Shown one piece after another: positions 22,439-27,604 of a stretch of DNA of 27,604 nucleotides (its first letter is position 1; every line of letters begins with the position of its first letter). This stretch comes from Paracoccus denitrificans (GTDB lineage Bacteria > Pseudomonadota > Alphaproteobacteria > Rhodobacterales > Rhodobacteraceae). The stretch covers positions 1-27,604 of the forward strand of contig VAFL01000026.1 in the NCBI GenBank assembly GCA_005768755.1, written 5' to 3'. The notes beneath the pieces were generated by a model. That model saw only the letters and a program-made list of their open reading frames with translations, was not told the origin of the DNA and ran no database searches. A program made the position numbers and the translations under genes.

Positions 22439-24089
22439 CGATTACAACCCCATCCCGGATCGCGATGCGTCTGACGGCGAAGGACAAGCTGCTCTTGCAG
22501 CACTGGAATCGGCTGCCGTTCCGGATGTGACGGATACCAGCTACCAGGCCCAGCTTGCAGCCTTGGGTGAATATGCCCAGACCGCCTTCAACGAGGTGCT
22601 GGCACAATACCGTTTCCTCGGCTTGCTGGCCGGAATAAAGGGGCCGAACGACACAGATCAGGACGTGGAGGACGCCCGTGACACGGTTATGGAGGCACTG
22701 GCCGAATTCTTGCAGGCGGGGCCACTTGGCGGCCAGATAGAAGACGTCTGGGATCAGATACTTGCTGACCGGGAATCGTTGGAGCGTGATCTGTCCGATG
22801 ACCGGACGCTGAGCGATGAAGACCGTTATCTGGTTGGGCACGTGCTTGGTAATGCAGCCCCTTCTGGGCACCCATTCGACCAATTGGAAACCACTCTGGA
22901 ACAGATGGCTCAGGGTGCCGCAAGATACAACAACATCAGCGCAGACATCGAGCGGCTGCCGGAGCCTTATCGCTCCCGCATGCAGAGGCTGCTGGATCAA
23001 TACGCTCAGATGGCGGCGCTCGAAGATGTCCGCCGCGCGAACCGGCGGGCTGCGGTCGTGGCGTGGTTCAGACGTATGTGGGAGGGTGTGCGCGACTACT
23101 ACAACGAGAACATGGAGCTGATCCGCAATGGCCAATGGCTGCTGGCCACCGGCAGGATCGCCATCGACGCTGCGATCTTTGCGGCAGAGGAGGTTGTGGT
23201 GGCTGGAATCGTCACAGCGATCATCGGCCTGACGGGGGGGCTGGCGGTGGGCATGGCGCTGGCCCTCCGAGGTGCCGTGCGCGCCATGCTCAGCGTGGTC
23301 CGGCAGGGCAGCCGCGTGGTGCGCAACGTACGGGCAGCCTATGTATTCAAGATCGAGATCCGCAAGATCGAGCCGGGCGTGCTCTACTCCAACCCGATTC
23401 CGATCAACTTCAACATCGGGCGCCGTCTCGACTACGAGAAGAGCATCGACGTCGAGCACGACCTCACCCCGGATGAGGCCCGCGCCCAGGGCGAAGGTGG
23501 CCAGGGCTCGCTGGAGCCTGATGCAGATGCGCCAGAGGCGGGCACGAATGGCGGCCGAGCGCCTGACAGCAAGGTCACTCGTCTTTCAGCTGGTGAAGTC
23601 AAGACAGATCGCGGTGGCAATACCAAAACAACGACTTTTGACCCTGAATCCGGAAGGCCTATTTCGGAATCTGGTACTATCCGCGAAGATTTTGGCTCAA
23701 CGCCACGTCGCGACAACGCGACTGCTGTAGGGCGGTTGGGTGCTGAGGGTGACCACGGTGGCCACCTTGGTGGCCATCGATTTTACGGGGATACCCCCGA
23801 CGAGGGAATTGCACCACAGGCCAGAAACCTGAATACTGGTGCTTGGAAGACCATGGAGAACGAATGGGCTGCCTGGACTAGGCTTGGGTATGAGGTCAAC
23901 TATAAGATTGATGTATACCCACCGGGCGCTGTGAGACCCGACGAATTTAGGACAGGTTATACTGTCCGCGATCCACAGACGGGAGAAATTTTGTATGAGA
24001 ATAAATCACGCTTCAAGAATCGTGCGGGGCAGTCCTTTAGTCGGATAACATGGCGCCAAATGCAGAGCGAATATGGGAGCTTAAAATGA
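22431..24089 (+). CDS. T6SS effector with C-terminal DNA/RNA non-specific endonuclease toxin domain
   Basis: The 552-residue protein has a helical N-terminal part (1-230) and a long hydrophobic stretch at about 241-292 that could form one or two membrane segments. A Gly/Asp/Ala-rich linker follows (350-380), then a C-terminal toxin from about 420. The toxin has GDHGGHLGGHRF (440-451), PQARNLNTGAWKTMENEWA (462-480) and a basic tail. This matches the Endonuclease_NS_2 type nuclease family (GGHL, N-x-PQ/NLN-xx-W and MENEW signatures), with His/Asn as likely catalytic and metal residues. It should degrade nucleic acid in the recipient cell. Base composition looks more AT-rich from about 23570 onward. 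The stop overlaps the immunity-candidate start by ATGA. Confidence 0.88.
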   Translation: MGSDYNPIPDRDASDGEGQAALAALESAAVPDVTDTSYQAQLAALGEYAQTAFNEVLAQYRFLGLLAGIKGPNDTDQDVEDARDTVMEALAEFLQAGPLGGQIEDVWDQILADRESLERDLSDDRTLSDEDRYLVGHVLGNAAPSGHPFDQLETTLEQMAQGAARYNNISADIERLPEPYRSRMQRLLDQYAQMAALEDVRRANRRAAVVAWFRRMWEGVRDYYNENMELIRNGQWLLATGRIAIDAAIFAAEEVVVAGIVTAIIGLTGGLAVGMALALRGAVRAMLSVVRQGSRVVRNVRAAYVFKIEIRKIEPGVLYSNPIPINFNIGRRLDYEKSIDVEHDLTPDEARAQGEGGQGSLEPDADAPEAGTNGGRAPDSKVTRLSAGEVKTDRGGNTKTTTFDPESGRPISESGTIREDFGSTPRRDNATAVGRLGAEGDHGGHLGGHRFYGDTPDEGIAPQARNLNTGAWKTMENEWAAWTRLGYEVNYKIDVYPPGAVRPDEFRTGYTVRDPQTGEILYENKSRFKNRAGQSFSRITWRQMQSEYGSLK

Positions 24090-24457
24090 CCGAAGTGGCA
24101 GATATAATTAGGCAAATCGTTAACGGCACGGAAAGCCTTCGTGATTCGTGGAGCGGATTGAGCGTCGTTATTGGGTTTGATGATGACGGTGACCCCGACA
24201 ATTCCTATGGATATGCCTATTACCCGAATAGTGTTGAGGCGATCGCGCCAGCTCCTTGGGATTTGGAGGCGGCGATAGGTGGATATCTAAATACCGTTTA
24301 TAAGGATAGCCCGCGCCCCCGTAAAATGCTAATCCAGTTCAATCGCCCTTCCGGGCGATATAATATTGAGTTCGAGGATAAAGATCCCGGCCGTTGGCAG
24401 GTTACTCCTGCCAATATCGAGAGAATTCGTGAGGAGTTACGACCCAAGCTGGATTAA
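24086..24457 (+). CDS. Immunity protein candidate 1 for the nuclease effector
   Basis: This is a 123-residue acidic, soluble protein (VVIGFDDDGDPDNS, NIEFEDKDPGRWQV). ATGA overlap with the effector gene is the standard toxin-immunity arrangement. The C-terminal block, with KMLIQFNRPSGRYNIEFE then RW and IREELRP, aligns with the next gene, so the two are related. The pattern of a central SGRYNIEFE strand is reminiscent of YezG/DUF600-type immunity proteins, but I cannot confirm the family. Acidity suits direct blocking of a basic nuclease. The more AT-rich composition matches the toxin domain. Confidence 0.78.
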   Translation: MTEVADIIRQIVNGTESLRDSWSGLSVVIGFDDDGDPDNSYGYAYYPNSVEAIAPAPWDLEAAIGGYLNTVYKDSPRPRKMLIQFNRPSGRYNIEFEDKDPGRWQVTPANIERIREELRPKLD

Positions 24458-24461
24458 GCCG

Positions 24462-24872
24462 ATGAACGATTTTGAGCGGCATCACGCGCTGAAGATCAAA
24501 ACAGAAGTTATCCGCTCTGTCCCAATTGAATTCCGTGGGGACTGGGCTTCTATTGCAGCTTGGCTCTGGCTATCTCCTGACAGTAGAGGCATTGGTGGTG
24601 GCGCTCAGGTCTACGATGCGCTCGGATATGCTCGAGGTTTCACCTTTCCCGTGCAGCCTTTACTGCAGGCGGTGGGAAAATTGCGTGCAGTTGGCACTGA
24701 CTTGAATGCCGCTCCTTGGGCAACGGTTTTGCTTCAGTTTGGAAGGCGTGACGAAGATCTGAAGTTGACGTTTGAGATGGGAGATCCTTATCGGTGGGCG
24801 GTAACATCAGAAAACTACCGGACCCTTATTCGCGAAATGCGCCCTGATTTTAGGCGTGTCATGAGCTACTAG
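24462..24872 (+). CDS. Immunity protein candidate 2, paralogue of the preceding gene
   Basis: The 136-residue protein starts 4 bases after the first immunity gene. Its C-terminal half (TVLLQFGRRDEDLKLTFE, then DPYRWAVTSENY and LIREMRPDFRR) lines up with the same elements of its neighbour, indicating an old tandem duplication. The N-terminal halves are less alike. It may protect against the same toxin, a variant allele, or a toxin lost from this locus. The start MNDFERHH is preferred over an upstream in-frame ATG that lies within the first immunity gene. Confidence 0.75.
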   Translation: MNDFERHHALKIKTEVIRSVPIEFRGDWASIAAWLWLSPDSRGIGGGAQVYDALGYARGFTFPVQPLLQAVGKLRAVGTDLNAAPWATVLLQFGRRDEDLKLTFEMGDPYRWAVTSENYRTLIREMRPDFRRVMSY

Positions 24873-24894
24873 AAATGCATTGGGAGGGTATTCC

Positions 24895-25194
24895 ATGCCT
24901 GCATCTACACGCCTTGGTGATATCGGCTCTGGCCATGCCTGCCACTTCCCGCCGACGCCCAGTATTGGGGCATCGCAGGATGTGAAGATCGACGGCATGC
25001 CGGCGGTGCGTCAGGGCGATGCCTATGCGCGGCATGCCTGTCCGACCTGCCCTGCCCCTCCGCATCCGCGCAGCCTGTCGGGTGGATCAGCGACGGTCTT
25101 CATCAACTGTAAGCCGGCCGGGCGTGTGGGAGATGCAATCTCCTGTGGCGGGGCAGCGGCTTCCGGGTCGTCGACCGTGTTTATCGGCGACTGA
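24895..25194 (+). CDS. PAAR-domain T6SS spike-tip protein
   Basis: The 99-residue protein has a PAAR pattern: MPASTRLGDIGSGHACHFPP, KIDGMPAVRQGDAYARHAC, VFINCKPAGRVGDAISCGG and the closing STVFIGD. His/Cys residues are placed for the single zinc at the cone tip. It sharpens the VgrG trimer and may help attach cargo. A GGGAGGG site precedes the ATG, 22 bases after the second immunity gene. Its GC-rich composition matches vgrG rather than the immunity genes, so it belongs to the delivery backbone. There is no fused toxin domain. Confidence 0.93.
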   Translation: MPASTRLGDIGSGHACHFPPTPSIGASQDVKIDGMPAVRQGDAYARHACPTCPAPPHPRSLSGGSATVFINCKPAGRVGDAISCGGAAASGSSTVFIGD

Positions 25195-25213
25195 CCGTGG
25201 ATTTCGTCAGTTC

Positions 25214-25423
25214 GTGGGCGAGCTTTTGAAATCCTCGCTGATCACCATCCGCACCGTCGAGCAGATGATGACCGAGCAGCAAAGCGGGGGGCCGCAGGAC
25301 CATGCCGAGGGCATCTTGCCCGAAATCGCGTGGCAGATCGCGCAGGACTATATAGACCGTCACGACTTTGAGACGCTGGACGCGCCACTTTTCCATCAGC
25401 ACATTGCTTCGCGGGGCATTTGA
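25214..25423 (+). CDS. Hypothetical short ORF, possibly truncated, after the PAAR gene
   Basis: The frame from a GTG at 25214 gives 69 residues (VGELLKSSLITIRTVEQMM, later LPEIAWQIAQDYIDRH). The stretch through about DAPLFHQHI has protein-like amphipathic character. The final ASRGI lies in sequence that, on the other strand, belongs to the dehydrogenase pseudogene, so the original 3' end seems lost at a junction near 25405. I do not recognise it. The start is uncertain; an ATG near 25265 would shorten it. Confidence 0.4.
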   Translation: MGELLKSSLITIRTVEQMMTEQQSGGPQDHAEGILPEIAWQIAQDYIDRHDFETLDAPLFHQHIASRGI

Positions 25424-25977
25424 TTTGTGAAGCAGCGTCACATGCCCCGGCGTTCCCCGCGTGCGCCCGTGCGAACGCCATATCAAACAGCTTTTCGCAG
25501 GTCGCACGGATGATCGTCATGCGATCACTTGCGGCCTCATCGTTCGGTTCGTGCTAGTCGGCGAGGCCCGCAAACATGCCTTCGGACGTTTCGCGGATCA
25601 CCAGCATGTCGATATTCTGTTGCCTTTACGCGGCTCTCGACCCCGTCTAAAAGTCGCACCGGCCGAATGCTCGCAAACAGCCCGTGATGTGCACCTATCT
25701 CGACCCGTGCGCCAAGTTCCAGACCCTCCGGCCCACGAATACCCGGCAACCCTATCGCGCCGTAGAGGACGGCGTCGGATTTGCCGATCTCATCCATGTC
25801 CTCGGCGGTGATCTTGCGGCCGGTGCGACGATACAGGTCGGCGCTGAAATCATCGTACGTTTAGTTCAGCTCAAGCCCGTAGCGGCTTTCGCATTGCTTC
25901 AGAACCGCCAGTGCGGCGTCAATGACTTCTGGCCCGATCCCGTCGCCCGGGATGACAGCAATTTCATATTTGGTCAC
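25405..25977 (-). pseudogene. Isopropylmalate/isocitrate dehydrogenase-family pseudogene (LeuB/TtuC-like), N-terminal half
   Basis: From a GTG at 25977 with an AGGCGA site, the minus strand reads VTKYEIAVIPGDGIGPEVID, the standard opening. It runs to YGLELN, then a TAA at about residue 39. It continues in the same frame through MDEIGKSDAVLYGAIGLPG and LFASIRPVRLLDGV, then shifts frame into MLVIRETSEGMFAG with further stops. It shifts again at GHVTLLHKSNAPRSN, after which homology ends. The family is about 350 residues, so the C-terminal half with the catalytic aspartates is gone. Multiple lesions make this a decayed remnant that once oxidised a malate- or tartrate-type hydroxy acid. Confidence 0.85.
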
Positions 25978-26340
25978 GGTAGTTCGCCTCCAATAAATTT
26001 AGTCACCCGGGCAGCCCGAGCTCTGCGGCACGAGGCAGCGCTCATGTGGAAACCCACCTCCTCGCTGCTGAAGAGAACATAGCGCCAACGTATCGTTGCT
26101 AAAATTTCAATTATTGGAATGCATCGTTCGCGATTATTGAATTCCTTGAGCGGGCTGTCCGGGGTCACGTTTGATCGGACGGGCGGTCGGAAGCGCGTTT
26201 GCTCAGCTCTTCCATCATGGCACCTTCCGGAAATGATGGTGATCGCAATCAGAAGGCAACGAAATTGCTCCGAATTCTCTACACTTCTGGGCGCGCCAGA
26301 GCGATGCTGCATCAACGAAACAATGCACCCGGACACTGAG
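25978..26340. other. Intergenic remnant region without a recognisable gene
   Basis: These 363 bases include an AT-rich patch (about 26085-26150) that looks like the former promoter of the dehydrogenase pseudogene. Nothing in either strand gives a protein I recognise. The open frame at 26119-26340 lacks a ribosome binding site and family resemblance, although it is in frame with the small gene that follows. Confidence 0.5.
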
Positions 26341-26652
26341 ATGACCCGCCATACCGCCCGCACCAATGACGCCGCCGTTGCCGCGTTTATCGCGACGAAT
26401 GCGGAAATCTACACCATACTGGCCCGGCTTCAGGCGCCCAGTGAGGATCATTTCGACGCCGGTCCCGAGTAGGTGAGCTGGGGCCACGTCGGCAGCCTCG
26501 AATATCAGGCGAACCTCCTGAAGCAGATCAGCGACTTTGCCTCGGTGATGGTGAATACGGCGAATGACGCATTGCCTCGAACCGACGGCTTAGCCCCGCG
26601 TGATGCGGGGCCCGGCTCCGTAGAAGCCGACCGCTACTTTTGGCGGCAATGA
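26341..26652 (+). pseudogene. Small conserved Rhodobacterales-type protein interrupted by an in-frame TAG
   Basis: The frame begins MTRHTARTNDAAVAAFIATNAEIY and reads to a TAG at 26470-26472. It then continues without a break as VSWGHVGSLEYQANLLKQISDFA and on to a TGA at 26650. From memory, small proteins with this pattern (AAVAAFI then a WGHVGxL segment) occur next to DUF3489 genes in Rhodobacterales. There the TAG position is an acidic residue, so a GAG-to-TAG change is the simplest explanation. The last part (after about 26575) includes a GC-rich hairpin and may not be native coding. Confidence 0.6.
26593..26611 (+). terminator. GC-rich stem-loop ahead of the DUF3489 gene
   Basis: GCCCCGC (26593-26599) and GCGGGGC (26605-26611) form a perfect 7-bp stem with a 5-base loop. 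A short T stretch (CTACTTTTGG) follows only 25 bases later, so it is at best a weak terminator. Confidence 0.45.
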
Positions 26653-26664
26653 ACGGAGCCAGCC

Positions 26665-27213
26665 ATGATCAAACTGACCGACACCCAGACCCTGATCCTG
26701 ACCCCTGCCAGCGCCCGGCCAGGCAACATCGCCCTGCCGCTGCCCGAGGACCTGCATGCCGCGGCAGCGAAAATGGCCATCGGCAAGATGATCAAGCTCG
26801 GCTGGATCGTGGAGATCGACGCCAGTATCAGGCGCGGTGAGCCGCTCTGGCGAGAAACAGGCGATGGGCATGGCGTGACGCTGATCGCGACGCACGAGTG
26901 GTTTGCGGCCGTCGGCATCGATCCGGTCGTGGTGAAAGCCATGGCGGGTCTGCTCGACGCTAAGCCCGAAGCCATCGCCGCCGCCCAGCGCCCCGGCACC
27001 AAACAAGCCCAGCTCATCTCCATGCTACAGGCACCGGAGGGGGCTACCATCGCCGAGATCGCGGAGGCGACCGGCTGGCAGGCACATTCGATCCGAGGCG
27101 CAATTTCTGGTTCGCTGCGGAAAAAGCTGGGCCTCACCGTCACCTCCGAGAAAGTCGAGGGGCGCGGGCGAGTCTACCGGCTCGCCGGGCATGTCGACGC
27201 TACGATCAGATAG
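26665..27213 (+). CDS. DUF3489 domain protein
   Basis: The 182-residue protein begins MIKLTDTQTLILTPASAR. The N-terminal part (to about 90) resembles a winged-helix-like module (KMIKLGWIVEI, LWRETGDGHGVTLIAT). The C-terminal DUF3489 domain is at about 110-178 (GTKQAQLISMLQAPEGATIAEI, then WQAHSIRGAISGSLRKKLGL, ending GRGRVYRL), with an HTH-like core. A GGAG site precedes the ATG. Function is not established. In my experience such genes sit on plasmids and integrated elements with DUF2924 and recombinase genes, which suits this mobile-element-rich edge. Confidence 0.9.
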   Translation: MIKLTDTQTLILTPASARPGNIALPLPEDLHAAAAKMAIGKMIKLGWIVEIDASIRRGEPLWRETGDGHGVTLIATHEWFAAVGIDPVVVKAMAGLLDAKPEAIAAAQRPGTKQAQLISMLQAPEGATIAEIAEATGWQAHSIRGAISGSLRKKLGLTVTSEKVEGRGRVYRLAGHVDATIR

Positions 27214-27572
27214 GATCAGCGCCTCATATGGCGATAATGCGGGACCTAGCTGCCGTTCGCAACTGCAGCATTCATGTTCAGACAGGATAGCTGTGGATAA
27301 GCACGCAGCGTTACGTGAAGACGCGTTGCGGCATGGCCTGATCCGCAATCGGATCAAGCCATTCTATTTCGATCAGCCGAAATCGATATCCGATGCGTTC
27401 TTGACCTCGGCATAGCAAAGCCCAGAGCAGACATATAGGCAGCATGGACCTCTGCCGCAGGGATGATCTTGCCTTGGAACTCATGATCCCGCGTCGCGCA
27501 TGCATCCTGTGACCTGCCACGGGATTCCTCCTCCATTTGGAATGAGAGTCCGACCCAACGAAGGGACGGACA
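27214..27572. other. Intergenic region with a short dyad; no supported gene
   Basis: This 359-base stretch has overlapping short frames on both strands (plus to 27415; minus 27311-27536), none recognised and none with a good ribosome binding site. A small dyad, TGATCCG-CAAT-CGGATCA, lies at about 27339-27356. From about 27509 the sequence (TGACCTGCCACGGG) could be the terminal repeat of the IS whose orfA starts at 27573. Confidence 0.45.
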
Positions 27573-27604
27573 ATGGAGCGAACGATATACAGCGAAGAAC
27601 AGAT
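27573..27604 (+). CDS. Probable IS3-family transposase OrfA start (cut by window edge)
   Basis: Only MERTIYSEEQ is visible, preceded by AAGGGACGGA as ribosome binding site. This resembles the opening of IS3-family OrfA proteins of the KRxRYSEEQI type. The likely terminal repeat about 64 bases upstream fits the usual orfA spacing. With ten codons the identification is tentative. Confidence 0.45.
   Translation, partial: MERTIYSEEQ

Noticed and set aside
22431..23560. Effector N-terminus as an LXG, prePAAR or MIX domain
   Set aside because: No LxG motif, PAAR fusion or convincing MIX motif was seen; the segment is left as an unassigned helical delivery region.
1..27604. CRISPR arrays, tRNA or rRNA genes
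   Set aside because: No regularly spaced direct repeats, tRNA cloverleaf or rRNA sequence was recognised on reading either strand.

Overview
The window looks like alphaproteobacterial DNA of the Rhodobacteraceae type (Paracoccus or Rhodobacter-like). It is GC-rich, densely coded and uses ATGA/GTGA stop-start couplings. It carries paired ABC and TRAP uptake systems, DUF849 (BKACE) and DUF3489 proteins, and IS3-family elements. Genus is inferred from gene content; no rRNA or other phylogenetic marker is present.

Region 1 (1-18476) is a catabolic island. An IS3-family end (1-112) has cut off the 3' part of a LysR regulator gene, which sits behind an IclR gene on the minus strand. Divergent from IclR, about 16.6 kb of genes all read on the plus strand with little spacing. 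In order they are: cyclase-family metal hydrolase, exported alpha/beta esterase, exported metallo-beta-lactamase-fold hydrolase, cupin, SDR dehydrogenase, 3-hydroxyacyl-CoA-dehydrogenase-like enzyme, branched-chain/amide-type ABC importer (binding protein, two ATPases, two permeases), BKACE, TRAP importer (P, Q, M), D-2-hydroxyacid dehydrogenase, divergent M24 protein and a gamma-resorcylate-decarboxylase-like amidohydrolase. My reading is two importers plus periplasmic and cytoplasmic ring or ester opening, oxidation to a beta-keto acid, and acetyl-CoA-dependent cleavage. The substrate cannot be named from the sequence.

Region 2 (18477-19739) is a decayed IS3-family element with readable orfA and a broken orfB. 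OrfB has several frameshifts, a nonsense codon and an inserted palindromic sequence of about 46 bp.

Region 3 (19990-25194) is an orphan type VI secretion module: VgrG, an unrecognised 120-aa protein, a 552-aa effector with a C-terminal DNA/RNA non-specific endonuclease domain, two related immunity candidates in tandem, and a PAAR tip protein. No T6SS sheath, baseplate or ClpV genes are present here. The toxin domain and immunity genes look more AT-rich than the delivery genes, as expected for an exchangeable toxin cassette.

Region 4 (25195-27604) is a scrap zone: a short ORF fused into an isopropylmalate/isocitrate dehydrogenase-family pseudogene, a small gene with an in-frame TAG, a DUF3489 gene, and the probable start of another IS3-family transposase at the right edge.
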